Shown: one piece after another, positions 16,625 through 25,678 of the stretch
How positions within the stretch are numbered: the first letter of the stretch is position 1
Layout of the letters: the number at the start of each line of letters is the position of its first letter
Source: Bacillota bacterium
Lineage (GTDB): Bacteria > Bacillota > Clostridia > Acetivibrionales > DTU013
Direction: 5' to 3'
Assembly: GCA_023418915.1 (NCBI GenBank)
Contig: JAEZYU010000033.1
Location: 1 to 33,357, forward strand
DNA: 33,357 nt
The notes under the pieces: model-generated
Seen by the model: only the letters and a program-made list of their open reading frames with translations
Databases searched by the model: none
What the model was told of the DNA's origin: nothing
Made by a program: the position numbers and the translations under genes

Positions 16625-17185
16625 TACGAGCCTTTGTTCATTCAGTTGTGTCTCTGCTGAGTAGCTTGAAGTAGCCAGTCCTAGAGCTATTGCAGTGTAT
16701 CCACATAGCGCAGCGAAGCCAGCCCATGGTGCTAACGGATAATAACCAAACTTCGGAAAATAAGCACCGATTACATGTGGGTACTCCGGAATGCTATGCT
16801 GGACTGCGAATCCAGCAGCTGGGGTAAGACGCAGGAGCCACTGCGACACGTCCAAAGTCAGAACGTTGGCAAAAGTGAGGATCATGGGGAGTACGACTAA
16901 CGCAATACTGGCAACCACCGCTGTAACACTACGCCGGAACAAGGCGTTGCTCAGATAAAACTCAGCCATGGGATAATTAGAGTATCGGTAGTCCCTCAGA
17001 CCGTGAACCAATATAACGGTCGGATGGTTTTTATTGTTACTTGATTCAATTTCATAAATATAATCAGCAGGGATCATATGTTCTTCATAAGAAGAAGGGA
17101 TCGCAATCTCCTCCACCTTATATTGATTGCGAAAGCTTTCCTCATCAACGCCGTATAAAAAAATTTGTTGTAAATAAAAGGCTAT
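16625..17185 (-). pseudogene. Chimera of an alpha/beta-hydrolase start and an ABC-permease end
   Basis: One open frame joins two unrelated partial genes. The 5' part (about 17185-16950) reads as the N-terminal region of an alpha/beta hydrolase, with VEEIAIPSSYEEHMIPADYIY, then the strand and oxyanion segment TVILVHGL and YSNYPMAEFYLSN. At about 16947 it switches abruptly to the last membrane helices of an ABC-2-like permease (LTPAAGFAVQHSIPEY, then GYYPLAPWAGFAALCGYTAIALGLA), a style familiar from actinobacterial exporters, and is locally richer in G+C. The hydrolase lacks its nucleophile elbow and the permease lacks its first half. The frame continues upstream through the opuA terminator into the binding-protein gene only by chance. 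Confidence 0.7.
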
Positions 17186-17212
17186 TATATTACACTTGTG
17201 CTGGACACAATA

Positions 17213-17247
17213 TAAAAAGCAGACAAAATATTTCTGTCTGCTTTTAT
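17213..17247 (-). terminator. Terminator of the opuA operon
   Basis: AAAAGCAGACA pairs with TGTCTGCTTTT around a short A/T loop, giving an 11-bp stem ending in a T-run on the minus strand (CTGCTTTTTATATT). It lies about 50 bases after the stop codon of the substrate-binding gene. Confidence 0.85.
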
Positions 17248-17297
17248 ATCTACATATCATTATGATAAAAACCTGCATGGTTTCTACAAGCGCACCT

Positions 17298-18209
17298 TTA
17301 CTCAATCCAGCTTTTTACCACATCTTGATTGTCTGTCATCCACTTCTCTGCAGCTTCTAAAGGATCCATTCCATCTACAATAAGAGCCTCAAGACTACCA
17401 ATTTGTGCATCTGACATTTTAAACTTTTTTAGCATTTCCGCAACATCTGGATTTTTTGTGGTAAATTCCTTGTTGGCAAGAGTATGAATTTGTTCTGCTT
17501 CACCATATGAACCATTTGGATCTTCCAAATACTTGAGATCATATTGGGCAAATTTCCAATGTGGGCTCCAACCGGTAATAGCAATCCATTGCTCACTATC
17601 GTATGCTTTTTTCATAGCTGCCATCATAGCTGCCTCACTACCCTGAACGACCTTAAAGCCAAGATCATAATCTTCATTTGCAGCATTGCTGGCTTTCATT
17701 ATTCCTGCACCAGGGTCAATTCCTATAATTTCGCCGTTAAACTTATCCTTATTCGCTTTCAACTCTTCAATTGAACTAATTGTAACATACTGCGGCACCA
17801 CAACGCCTATCTTGGCATCTTCTGTATACCAGATTCCATAATCATCCAGGTTATCCTTATATTTTTCCCAATAAACCTCATGTGTTATTGGGAGCCATGC
17901 GTCTAAAAAGAAATCCAAATCCCCTTTATCTAAGCCAACGTATAGGGGAGCAGCATCAAGTTGGGTTAAATTAACCTTATAGCCCTGATCCTCTAATATT
18001 ACCTTCCAAAGGTTACTTGCTGCCACACATTCAGCCCAGTTTACAATACCAATTTCTATGGTTCCCTTTTCTGTAGTATTATCTCCTGTTGGGTTTCCGC
18101 CATCACTTGTTGAAGGTGTAGCAGCACAACCTGCAGCCATGGTTACAATCATCACAATTACCAGCATCTGAACTAGTACTCTTTTCAATCTCTTAATCTT
18201 ATGATACAT
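17298..18209 (-). CDS. opuAC: Glycine betaine/proline-type ABC transporter binding lipoprotein
   Basis: A 303-residue lipoprotein. The signal peptide ends in lipobox MAAG-Cys28, giving membrane anchorage on the outer face. The mature part is an OpuAC-type fold with aromatic substrate-cage candidates: Trp in VNWAECVA, DFFLDAWLP and TGWSPHW. Such proteins capture quaternary amines such as glycine betaine or choline for osmoprotection. AGGAGG eight bases before the ATG supports the start. It is the last gene of opuAA-opuAB-opuAC, 53 bases after the permease, with a small hairpin in the gap and a strong terminator behind it. Exact substrate (betaine, carnitine, choline or proline betaine) cannot be read from sequence. 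Confidence 0.92.
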   Translation of the reverse strand: MYHKIKRLKRVLVQMLVIVMIVTMAAGCAATPSTSDGGNPTGDNTTEKGTIEIGIVNWAECVAASNLWKVILEDQGYKVNLTQLDAAPLYVGLDKGDLDFFLDAWLPITHEVYWEKYKDNLDDYGIWYTEDAKIGVVVPQYVTISSIEELKANKDKFNGEIIGIDPGAGIMKASNAANEDYDLGFKVVQGSEAAMMAAMKKAYDSEQWIAITGWSPHWKFAQYDLKYLEDPNGSYGEAEQIHTLANKEFTTKNPDVAEMLKKFKMSDAQIGSLEALIVDGMDPLEAAEKWMTDNQDVVKSWIE

Positions 18210-18239
18210 TCAATGTACCTCCTGTAAAAATAATTTGTT

Positions 18240-18255
18240 GCTGCATCAAAGCAGC
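18240..18255 (-). promoter_or_regulatory. Intercistronic hairpin in the opuA operon
   Basis: GCTGC-TTTGAT-GCAGC forms a 5-bp hairpin directly after the permease stop and before the binding-protein ribosome site. It could stabilise the distal message or act in processing, helping to express more binding protein than permease. The stem is short, so this is tentative. Confidence 0.4.
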
Positions 18256-18262
18256 CTTTCAT

Positions 18263-19105
18263 CTATCTCACCGTTCTTTTCGAACGTCCAATAGCTTGAG
18301 TCAGGCGATCTAAAATTATGGCCAAAATAACTACTGCCACACCATTTTCGAATCCCATTCCTATCTTCATCTGTCCGATGGCGTAAAGGACGCCTGCTCC
18401 AAGCCCTCCAGCTCCTATCATAGCCGTGATGACTACCATGGAAAGAGAGAGCATCATGGTTTGATTCAGCCCTGCTAAAATAGTAGGCATAGCAACAGGA
18501 ATCTGAATTTTCACCAGCAGCTTCCATGGATTTGATCCAAAGGCCTCCCCTACTTCAACCAAATCTTCAGGCACCTGCCTGATGCCTAGGTCGGTAAGGC
18601 GTATTACAGGTGGCATTGCAAAAATTACAGTTGCAAAGATTGCAGCAAACTTTCCTAGCCCAAAGAACATCAAAGCAGGTATTAGATAGACAAAAGATGG
18701 CATAGTCTGCATAAAATCCAGAATGGGTGTAATCACTCTATGAAAGACATTATTTCGCCCTGCAATTATCCCTAAAGGTACCCCAATCAGGATAGAGAGC
18801 AAAGCCGCAAAAATCACCAAAGTTATTGTATTCAAAAGTTCAGGCCATAATCCAAGGTTATATATAAGTCCGAGACCTATTGCAGACCCTATGGCCAGTT
18901 TCCATGAAGAAACCTTCCATGATAAAATCGCAACAAATAAAATCAGTAACCACCATGGTAGGAATTCCAGTCCCGAATATAGTCCTTCTACCAGAATATC
19001 GAACTTATCAGAAAAAGCATCAAGGGTGTCCCCCGCAACAGCTAAAAACTTGTCTACACCGCTATCAATCAGATCCCCTAAAGGTAACTTATCTATTGTT
19101 CTCAC
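18263..19105 (-). CDS. opuAB: Glycine betaine/proline-type ABC transporter permease
   Basis: A ~280-residue inner-membrane permease of the ProW/OpuAB family with about six hydrophobic helices after a ~50-residue N-terminal segment. It has the coupling EAA loop EVGEAFGSNPWKLLVKIQIP that contacts the ATPase. It overlaps the end of opuAA by 17 bases, implying translational coupling. The start is uncertain: GTG at 19103-19105 is in frame but lies inside the AGGAGGTG ribosome site, while the codon at best spacing is ATA (19094-19096, eight bases after GGAGG), a rare start. The 5' call therefore has an error of a few codons. Confidence 0.92.
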   Translation of the reverse strand: MRTIDKLPLGDLIDSGVDKFLAVAGDTLDAFSDKFDILVEGLYSGLEFLPWWLLILFVAILSWKVSSWKLAIGSAIGLGLIYNLGLWPELLNTITLVIFAALLSILIGVPLGIIAGRNNVFHRVITPILDFMQTMPSFVYLIPALMFFGLGKFAAIFATVIFAMPPVIRLTDLGIRQVPEDLVEVGEAFGSNPWKLLVKIQIPVAMPTILAGLNQTMMLSLSMVVITAMIGAGGLGAGVLYAIGQMKIGMGFENGVAVVILAIILDRLTQAIGRSKRTVR

Positions 19106-20300
19106 CTCCTGTTACATTTGACAAGGCTGCAAGAACCGCACCTCGTATCAGAATTCCCCTCAATTTATTATCCTCACTCACAACTGCTGTAGGTAACTTG
19201 CTTTCCGCTACAATCGAAATACAGTCCTGAACCAGAGTGTCTTCTTTCATTATGGGACTTTGGCTTAATTCAAGCTCAGATAAGCTCTTAATATTTTTTT
19301 GCTTGGCTTCCAAAGCTTGATCCACAGTAATAATCCCTTTATGATGTTTATCTCTATCAACTACAAAAATACTGGAAATTCCGTTTTCCTTCATAATCCT
19401 TAGTGCGCTGCTTGGGCCATCACGCAGAGTAATCAACGGGTTTGGCTTTTTCATAATATCCTTAACCGTAAGTATTTTACTCATATCTACACCACGCACA
19501 AATTTCTCTACATAGTCATTAACCGGATTTGTAGTTATCTCCTCAGGCGTTCCCACCTGAATTAATTCTCCATCCCGAAGAAAGGCAATTCTATCTCCAA
19601 TCTTAAGTGCTTCATTTAAGTCGTGAGTAATAAAAATAATCGTCTTATTCATCTTTTGCTGCAAGCTTAACAGTTCATCCTGCATTTCTTCTCTAATCAA
19701 AGGATCCAGCGCACTAAAAGCTTCATCCATAAGTAGAATATCAGGGTCATTGGTAAGGGCTCTTGCCAGGCCTACACGCTGTTTCATCCCGCCGCTTAGC
19801 TCATCGGGATATTTGTCCTCCCAGCCTCCAAGTCCGACCAATTCCAGGTTTTCTCTCGCCTTTTTTTCTCTCTCATTCCTAGAGACATTCTTTACCTCTA
19901 AGCCATAAACAGTATTATTTAGAACCGTTCGGTGAGGAAGGAGAGCAAACTGCTGAAATACCATAGCAGTTTTCTCCTGACGGAACTTTCGCAGATCCTT
20001 ATCATTTAACAAGGTAATATCCGTTCCATCAATAATTATGTTACCTGAGCTAGGCTCAATTAATCTGTTTAGACATCGAAGAATGGTTGATTTACCACTT
20101 CCCGATAGACCCATTACCACAAAAACTTCCCCTTCTTCGACAGTGAAGCTTACCCTGTTAACCCCAATGGTACTCCCCGTTTCCTTCATGATTTCTTCCT
20201 TACTCATTCCACGATCCATCATTTGAAGCACTTTTTTGGGATTTGGGTCATAGATTTTTGTTAAATTTTTTACTGTAAGTTTCTCTGACATCCGTATCAT
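19089..20300 (-). CDS. opuAA: Glycine betaine/proline-type ABC transporter ATPase with CBS domains
   Basis: A 403-residue cytoplasmic ATPase. Walker A is GLSGSGKST (64-72), the signature is LSGGMKQRVGLARAL, Walker B is ILLMDEAF, and the switch His is in IIFITHDLNEAL. The N-terminal ~50 residues match the family's helical lead-in (DRGMSKEEIMKETG). Two CBS domains follow at about 275-395 (ILTVKDIMKKPNPLITLRDG, and a second ending at AVVSEDNKLRGILI); in OpuA these sense ionic strength or nucleotides and gate transport. First gene of the operon, preceded by a clear promoter. AGAGGG precedes two possible ATGs (20298-20300 and 20289-20291), and the upstream one is used here. Confidence 0.94.
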   Translation of the reverse strand: MIRMSEKLTVKNLTKIYDPNPKKVLQMMDRGMSKEEIMKETGSTIGVNRVSFTVEEGEVFVVMGLSGSGKSTILRCLNRLIEPSSGNIIIDGTDITLLNDKDLRKFRQEKTAMVFQQFALLPHRTVLNNTVYGLEVKNVSRNEREKKARENLELVGLGGWEDKYPDELSGGMKQRVGLARALTNDPDILLMDEAFSALDPLIREEMQDELLSLQQKMNKTIIFITHDLNEALKIGDRIAFLRDGELIQVGTPEEITTNPVNDYVEKFVRGVDMSKILTVKDIMKKPNPLITLRDGPSSALRIMKENGISSIFVVDRDKHHKGIITVDQALEAKQKNIKSLSELELSQSPIMKEDTLVQDCISIVAESKLPTAVVSEDNKLRGILIRGAVLAALSNVTGGENNR

Positions 20301-20351
20301 CTGCCCTCTTTCTAGAAGATTTGCTCGCTTTATTTAAACAACAATTTTTTT

Positions 20352-20380
20352 ATTGTAACACAAAAAGTCTATTCCGACAA
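20352..20380 (-). promoter_or_regulatory. Promoter of the opuA operon
   Basis: On the minus strand -35 TTGTCG (20375-20380) and -10 TACAAT (20352-20357) are separated by 17 bases, about 50 bases before the opuAA start. The imperfect palindrome AACCTTGGTT adjoins the -35 upstream and could be a regulator site. Confidence 0.65.
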
Positions 20381-20419
20381 CCTTGGTTCTGTATACAAGT
20401 TGTCACCTCTATGATTATT

Positions 20420-20629
20420 TCAACCTAGCCGTTCTTTGAGAGCTTTCTTTTCCTCGCACATTGTTGTGGGCACAATTGTTTTAGGGGTTTTAATGTCCGC
20501 CTCCATCGCAATCTGCGTATCGCTGTAACCCTGCTTGCCATTATTATTAAGTAACTTTATCACCACTTCGTCGCAGGACAACTCACAGGCACGATCAATT
20601 TCACGGCGCACAAGGTTGGATACACCCAC
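20420..20629 (-). pseudogene. BlaR1/M56-type antirepressor peptidase fragment
   Basis: About 69 codons read as the part of a BlaR1/MecR1-like M56 membrane metalloprotease just after the HExxH helix. REIDRACELSCDEVVIKLL carries the third zinc-ligand region (E-L-S-C-D-E), followed by the typical TPKTIVPTTMCEEKKALKERL tail segment. The HExxH helix, membrane segments and extracellular sensor are absent. A BlaI-type repressor gene would be expected next to an intact copy and is not seen. It is a remnant. Confidence 0.75.
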
Positions 20630-20647
20630 CTGTGCACAACACCACTG

Positions 20648-20791
20648 AGCAAGATAGCTACAATCGGTTTAGCAACCAATCAAAAGTCAGAACGAAGCTT
20701 TAAGATGTCCGGAAATTACTTATCCGATTTACATCCTGAAGAAATTGTCAAAGATATTGGTAAACACCCGGAAACCATACTTGGTAAATAA
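20648..20791 (+). pseudogene. Unrecognised C-terminal gene fragment
   Basis: A 47-codon plus-strand frame reads SKIATIGLATNQKSERSF, then KMSGNYLSDLHPEEIV, ending ETILGK and TAA. Its composition is protein-like, but there is no start codon with a ribosome site. It abuts the BlaR1 remnant on the opposite strand. The family is not recognised; it is probably the broken end of a displaced gene. Confidence 0.35.
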
Positions 20792-21160
20792 TAGGTTAAA
20801 ATTTTATTGATCGAAAACTGTAAAATTATACTTGACATCTACAAGGTTGTTAAAAAAAGAGGGGGCCTATTTTAGAGAAGGTAGATCTCTCCAATAAATA
20901 TGAGCTTTGTATTGTTAGCAACCCTGTCGGTAAATTATTTATAACGATTATTTACGTATAACTTAATTAATTTTTAGCACTGAGGAATTTTTCAAGTACT
21001 GAGTGAATATAAATGAAGACTTTGGTCTGATGCGATGGCTAGCTCTACATAACCTAGGCTTTAGTGTATTATTAAGTCACCAATTGACAAAACAAAATAC
21101 CTCGATACACAGTACTTGCATTTTTACTCATCCGATACCCCATAAGCATTCAGAATAAAT
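20792..21160. other. Gene-free stretch
   Basis: About 370 A/T-rich bases between the fragment above and the esterase terminator. No open frame with coding character, no promoter of note and no repeat shared with the rest of the window was recognised. Confidence 0.5.
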
Positions 21161-21163
21161 AAA

Positions 21164-21205
21164 AAACACCTGCCGATAAAATCCTTTTATCAGTAGATGG
21201 TTTTG
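21164..21205 (-). terminator. Terminator after the truncated esterase gene
   Basis: On the minus strand GATAAAA-GGA-TTTTATC forms the core stem, extended imperfectly by ACC...GGT, and is followed by a T6 run (GGTGTTTTTTATTTATT). It lies 40-75 bases beyond the esterase stop. Confidence 0.75.
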
Positions 21206-21240
21206 TCGTGGTCGGAGTATTCTTATTCATATAGGACTTT

Positions 21241-21900
21241 TTACGAAACTAGAATTCGTTTTGCATTTATCATTTCAGCAAGAATAGAAAGAAATTTCCC
21301 CTGATTTGGGGCCATCTCATTTACAGGCAATTTATTTCTCTGAGCACACATCAACTCACAAGATACAAGCTTTAATTTTTCAGAATCACCTCCAACGTAT
21401 GACGCCAGAAAATTTTTACAATGAGGTATCTTAGCCGTAAGAATTGCCGAACAAAAAATAGAGGCATTTGGCTTATATATTTCAGACTGTATCTCTGATA
21501 ATGTAAATAAATTATAGTTATTCCAAAGAGTACTTAAGCTGGAACACAAATAGCCACCTGCTGAAAACCCTAATACTACAATCATATTCTTATCAATTCC
21601 CCATTCCTCAGCATTATCTCGAAGCAGCTTAATAGATAATGCAAGGTCTATCTGAGGTTCAGGAAAACGATGTGGTTTTACACAATAATTCAAAACTGCC
21701 ACATGAAACCCGGCAGCATTATACTGCAGAGCTGTTTTGTCTCCATCTTCTTTTATGTAAACATTTAAATAACCTCCACCGGGTGCAATCACCACAATGG
21801 GTCTAGGCTTATCATTTTCCTCAATGAAATATAACTGCAAAGTTGGCATGAAATTATACTCAGTTGGTTCTTTTCGCACATTTACACTAAAATACCTCAT
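21241..21900 (-). pseudogene. Alpha/beta-hydrolase (BD-FAE/acetyl-xylan-esterase-like), truncated
   Basis: The frame begins as a normal small carbohydrate-type esterase: oxyanion motif APGGGY, then nucleophile elbow GFSAGG with the serine in the right place. After LPVNEMAP, where the family continues with the catalytic Asp (usually in an FLWHT-x-x-D block) and later the His, the frame jumps to NQGKFLSILAEMINAKRILVS and stops. An internal deletion plus loss of the C-terminus has therefore removed two of the three catalytic residues. GGAGGTGG upstream supports the ATG at 21898-21900. It follows the MerR pseudogene closely and was probably its partner or target. Confidence 0.7.
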
Positions 21901-21973
21901 AAAAAATAAACCACCTCCGGATTTTTGGTATAATTGTAACATTTGAGCTAAAGGTGGTGTGCCAATGTAAGGT

Positions 21974-22704
21974 TTAAATATTTTTCATGTCATTTAATAA
22001 TAAATTCAATCGCTTTGCTTTTTCACTTAGTTCAAACAGAGATTGAAGATATCTATCTGCAATAGTCATCAAATCTTCACTTTCTCTGGGGTTCATCAAG
22101 ACTGCTATTGCATTGGAATATTCTCCTGAATCATAATACATGAAAAATTTTCGAATTATCATAATACTGAAACCATTATGTAATAGAAGCTGGACAAGAT
22201 GCATTCGATCCAATGTTGCCTGTGTATAGAACCGTTTTTGATACGACAACGCCCGTGGGATCAACTCATTACGTTCCCAATTTCTTATCGCTTCTTCTGT
22301 GACACCAACCAATCGGGCTGCTTGCTTTTTTGTATATATCAAATCAGACCGTTGTGGTTTTCCCAGATTATTGATTACTATACTTATTGTCTTTTTTGTC
22401 CTTTCAATCCCTTCATTTATCAGTTTTATATATTCTAGAGTTACGTCTTCATATTTTTTAGATTCCATTCTTTAGCTGCCTCAATAATTTTCATACTGGC
22501 TTTTCTGAGGTTATGATTTACAAACCCACTAAAAACGAGACTACATATTTTTATTTGATATAGATGATACTCATTAAAAATACGATAATTGTTCGGTAAT
22601 CTACTAACAGTTTATAAAAAATCGCATTTTTCATAAAAACGAATGGTTCCAGGCTTAATCCCTGTAATCCTAGATAATTCACCAATTTTATGCTCTTTTT
22701 CTAT
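21974..22704 (-). pseudogene. Double-HTH MerR-family regulator, disrupted
   Basis: The intact 3' frame (22468-21974, 164 codons) holds one MerR HTH, YTKKQAARLVGVTEEAIRNW then QKRFYTQATLDRM, and a helical C-terminus. Upstream, in another frame, 22704-22469 encodes a second, N-terminal MerR HTH, HKIGELSRITGIKPGTIRFY, followed by a linker (RLPNNYRIF, then ASMKIIEAAKEWNL). The two are separated by an in-frame TAA after EKCDFL and by a one-base slip in an A-run at about 22452-22457 (WNL to KKYEDV). The expected start codon is ATA instead of ATG. Three lesions make this a pseudogene of a two-HTH regulator. An intact promoter and palindrome remain upstream. Confidence 0.75.
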
Positions 22705-22724
22705 AGCAATCCCTCTTTCTCAAA

Positions 22725-22769
22725 AGTAGATTCTCAACCTACTATACTTTTCGTTATCTACCCTGTCAA
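22725..22769 (-). promoter_or_regulatory. Promoter and dyad operator of the MerR pseudogene
   Basis: On the minus strand -35 TTGACA (22764-22769), a 17-base spacer and -10 TATAGT (22741-22746). Immediately after the -10 is an imperfect dyad, AGTAGGTTGAGAATCTACT (22725-22743), placed where a regulator would block or remodel the promoter. This is a strong-looking promoter in front of a broken gene. Confidence 0.7.
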
Positions 22770-22948
22770 CTCAACCCTAGTTATTTTCGAGCTTAAATTC
22801 CACCCCAAAAATACCCATCGATATGTTCCCATGTACGCATTTTGGCTCTTTAGGTTGAGTATACGGATTGGATGCAATCCAGTAAATCCAGTAAAATCAA
22901 GGCTTATTGCCTTTTAATCAATGTCACACACTCCACGTGCCTTCCCCT

Positions 22949-25450
22949 TTAACATTCTTTCTTCAAAATCAGTACATTCACAGATAAAGGTGCCGCATTA
23001 AATACAAACTCTCTGCCTGCGCCTATTCTGATTTCCTGTCTGTCACGTATATGCTCAGGATCCGCAAGAGTATTCTCTGCATCAGCTTCTCCTGTAAGAT
23101 ATTCCACCCTGTATTCTGACTCCACGTCACAGTCCAGAGTAATCTGAACATTATCTTCATTTGCAGAGAAATTGACAATTTTTATTATAACCTCTTCATC
23201 GGAATCAGTACACACAGAGCACATAGAAGGATAATTCGGGAGTTCAACTGTCTGAATCAGTTCGTCGTTCAGATACAAATCAACCTCAGAATACCTTAAT
23301 ACATAATGAACCTTATTAAATTCTCCATACCGCATGTTCACATTAACCGACTCAGCAACAGGCTCAAGCCTGAAGGCACCTCGCATAAGCGTAGCCTGGC
23401 CATCCCTGAACATCCACCTTAACGGCTCAAGGTTAAATAGCATCCACGGATCCCTCGGGTTCGGGTTCATACGATCATAGAAGCTGAATGGCTTCGGTGC
23501 GCAAAGCAACCCCACACCGATATCCTGCCCTTTCTCCATATAGAGTTCCGTTTCAAATTCATATTCTCTTTTGTCAACATCAGCATCTGTTCCGAGTGCC
23601 ACTGCCGAATATACCTTAAATGGAGGTTTTCTGTGTGACATCTCATTGTCTTCGTCCTCAACCACCATTTTACAGTCATCCGTATTAATAGCCTTGCCGA
23701 AGATGTTCTTATATGGTTTTACTTCGACTCCATTAAGCCTTTCATTCCTATATTTAATTCCAAAATCGCCGGTAATCATAGGAAGCCCGTGAAGCTCACG
23801 ATAAATCTTCCCTGACTCCTCATCAGAAGCAATTACCTTCTCCCCCCGGTTCTTGCCGAACAGCTTAAACACATAGTAGCTTGGAATGCCATAGCTTCTG
23901 TAATTGTCATAGATCAGAAGATTTGGGTACCACGAATAAAAATGTACATGCTCAAAGAGCGGGGCATATGAGCACAGCTTCACTTTATCCTGATTGCGCT
24001 CGAACCCAACCATGAACATGGCTTCTGCAACAGCTGCACGAAGCTGTCCCTCATATGTCTGGTTAACAGCAAACTCTCCGACAAAAACATTAGGCATTGA
24101 ACGGTCATAATTATCATATAAGCCGACCTTCTCAGCGTAGAACTCAGGCATGTTGTAATAATGATCATCAACAATATCGCACTCCGTCCTCTCACTGCGG
24201 TCATTGGAGATAATGAGCATATCAGGGTATTCGTTAAGGACAGCCTTGCGAATCAGCTTATATCGGCTCTCGTATTCAGGGCCGCTGTTCTCATTGCCTA
24301 TCTCCAGATATTTTATGAAAAAAGGCTCCGGATGTCCCATACGTGTACGCAGACCTCCCCATTTGGAATCGGCAGGTCCCATCGCATATTCCAGGGCATC
24401 AAGTGTATCCTGTATGATATCCTCCATTTCCTTATCGTTAAAGTAATAAGCTCCGCGGCCCTGACAGGTCATTCCGCAATTGCACACATAAAGAGCCTGA
24501 AGGTTCAGGTCCTCACAGAGTTGCAGATACTCATGAAACCCCAGTCCGTTGGTTGTGCGGTAATGCCACAGGAGCCAGTGACTTGGGCGTTCCCACACCG
24601 GCCCGACCGTTTTCTTGAATAACATGGCGGTCTCCATAGTGAAGCCTTCTACTATGCACCCTCCCGGAAACCTTAGGAATGCCGGATGCATCTGCTGAAG
24701 CTTCATAACCAGATCCTTTCTGAGGCCATGGTTCATAAATGTATCGGAAGGCATAAGCGACATAAACCCAAAAGCAACATCACCGCCATCAGGAGCAGTA
24801 ATCATAAACTCAGCCGTTCCTGTCGTTGCCACAGGAGTAAGAACAGCGTCATATCTGGTCCATTCCGAGTTATTAACCTCAATCGAAGCTTTGGAAAGCT
24901 CCTGTCTCTCACAAGTTAGCCCATCTGCCATATTCATGCTCTCCTCTGAGTCTGTATGTATAACAGATAATTCAAGCGTGACCCTTTCTGAAGCTTTGGC
25001 AAACATATAAAAATGATAACTTCTTCCTTCCTCCTGCGGAACTCCAGCATACCCGATATTCCTTATGCTTCCATTCTTACGAAAGTTGACGTTCATCGAC
25101 ACCTTCCGATTGACATTCAGTGTATCTATGGCATCAAGTTCCATCTCCGCGTTATCGCAGTACCAGGCAGGGATAGGTGTAGCTTTAATTTTACCTTTGG
25201 TGACCCAGTCGGTCATGCCCTCACCATTGTTGAACTCGTCAATCCATCCGGTCGGAGAAACAAATGTCTTTCCTGAGTCCGGTGTTGTACAGCCAGCAGG
25301 AATCAGAGAATCCTCGAACGACCTGTTTCTGAGCATCTCCGGATATAGACCTCCGTCTCCGGCGTGGCTGATGTCCTCAAAAAATATACCGTATAAGTCC
25401 GATGCCGTGTCAAAGCGTTTCTGTTCCGTATTTACATTAATCCTGCTCAT
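22949..25450 (-). CDS. GH51 alpha-L-arabinofuranosidase
   Basis: An 833-residue retaining glycoside hydrolase that releases terminal arabinofuranose from arabinoxylan or arabinan fragments. The N-terminus has the family start GIFFEDISHAGDGGLYPEM. A CBM4/9-like sandwich is inserted at about 75-235. The TIM barrel follows with LRFPGGC, the acid/base Glu387 in EIGNEN and the nucleophile Glu459 in FVGEFAV. A C-terminal beta-sandwich (alpha-L-AF C) closes the protein. It is longer than the ~500-residue intracellular GH51 type and resembles the multi-domain kind, yet no signal peptide is visible, so it should act on imported oligosaccharides. AGAGGGG six bases before the ATG supports the start. No neighbouring sugar transporter is present. 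Confidence 0.92.
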   Translation of the reverse strand: MSRINVNTEQKRFDTASDLYGIFFEDISHAGDGGLYPEMLRNRSFEDSLIPAGCTTPDSGKTFVSPTGWIDEFNNGEGMTDWVTKGKIKATPIPAWYCDNAEMELDAIDTLNVNRKVSMNVNFRKNGSIRNIGYAGVPQEEGRSYHFYMFAKASERVTLELSVIHTDSEESMNMADGLTCERQELSKASIEVNNSEWTRYDAVLTPVATTGTAEFMITAPDGGDVAFGFMSLMPSDTFMNHGLRKDLVMKLQQMHPAFLRFPGGCIVEGFTMETAMLFKKTVGPVWERPSHWLLWHYRTTNGLGFHEYLQLCEDLNLQALYVCNCGMTCQGRGAYYFNDKEMEDIIQDTLDALEYAMGPADSKWGGLRTRMGHPEPFFIKYLEIGNENSGPEYESRYKLIRKAVLNEYPDMLIISNDRSERTECDIVDDHYYNMPEFYAEKVGLYDNYDRSMPNVFVGEFAVNQTYEGQLRAAVAEAMFMVGFERNQDKVKLCSYAPLFEHVHFYSWYPNLLIYDNYRSYGIPSYYVFKLFGKNRGEKVIASDEESGKIYRELHGLPMITGDFGIKYRNERLNGVEVKPYKNIFGKAINTDDCKMVVEDEDNEMSHRKPPFKVYSAVALGTDADVDKREYEFETELYMEKGQDIGVGLLCAPKPFSFYDRMNPNPRDPWMLFNLEPLRWMFRDGQATLMRGAFRLEPVAESVNVNMRYGEFNKVHYVLRYSEVDLYLNDELIQTVELPNYPSMCSVCTDSDEEVIIKIVNFSANEDNVQITLDCDVESEYRVEYLTGEADAENTLADPEHIRDRQEIRIGAGREFVFNAAPLSVNVLILKKEC

Positions 25451-25481
25451 TATTTTCCCCTCTGTTCAAATATATTTTAGA

Positions 25482-25505
25482 TGCTGCCTTTTATATGGCT
25501 AGCAT
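25482..25505. promoter_or_regulatory. Hairpin upstream of the GH51 gene
   Basis: ATGCT-GCC and GGC-(T)-AGCAT form a hairpin around a TTTTATAT loop in the GH51 leader. It could be a leader structure or the terminator of the remnants upstream; the T-run is poor. Confidence 0.35.
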
Positions 25506-25522
25506 TGCCATTCGCACATTAT

Positions 25523-25678
25523 TCATCTACCCTTGACATTTGTTATATCCCCCCGGACACCTGTCCACTTGAATGAACCGAAACGAACAGAAGCACCATC
25601 TAAGTATTTAAGAATATTTAAGGAACCATATATATGACGATCAACCGCATTATCCGGATATGCGTTATAACTGATTAA
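25523..25678 (-). pseudogene. Unrecognised C-terminal gene fragment
   Basis: A 51-codon frame without a start reads LISYNAYPDNAVDRHIYGSL, then YLDGASVRFGSF and ends TNVKGR. Its composition is protein-like. The family is not recognised. It lies among other fragments between the GH51 and DUF4180 genes. Confidence 0.4.

Noticed and set aside
17186..17305. 5' extension of the hydrolase-permease frame
   Set aside because: It passes through the opuA terminator and into the binding-protein gene, so it cannot be a real coding start.
22900..22916. Terminator hairpin AAGGC-TTATT-GCCTT
   Set aside because: The stem is only five base pairs and no plus-strand gene ends there.
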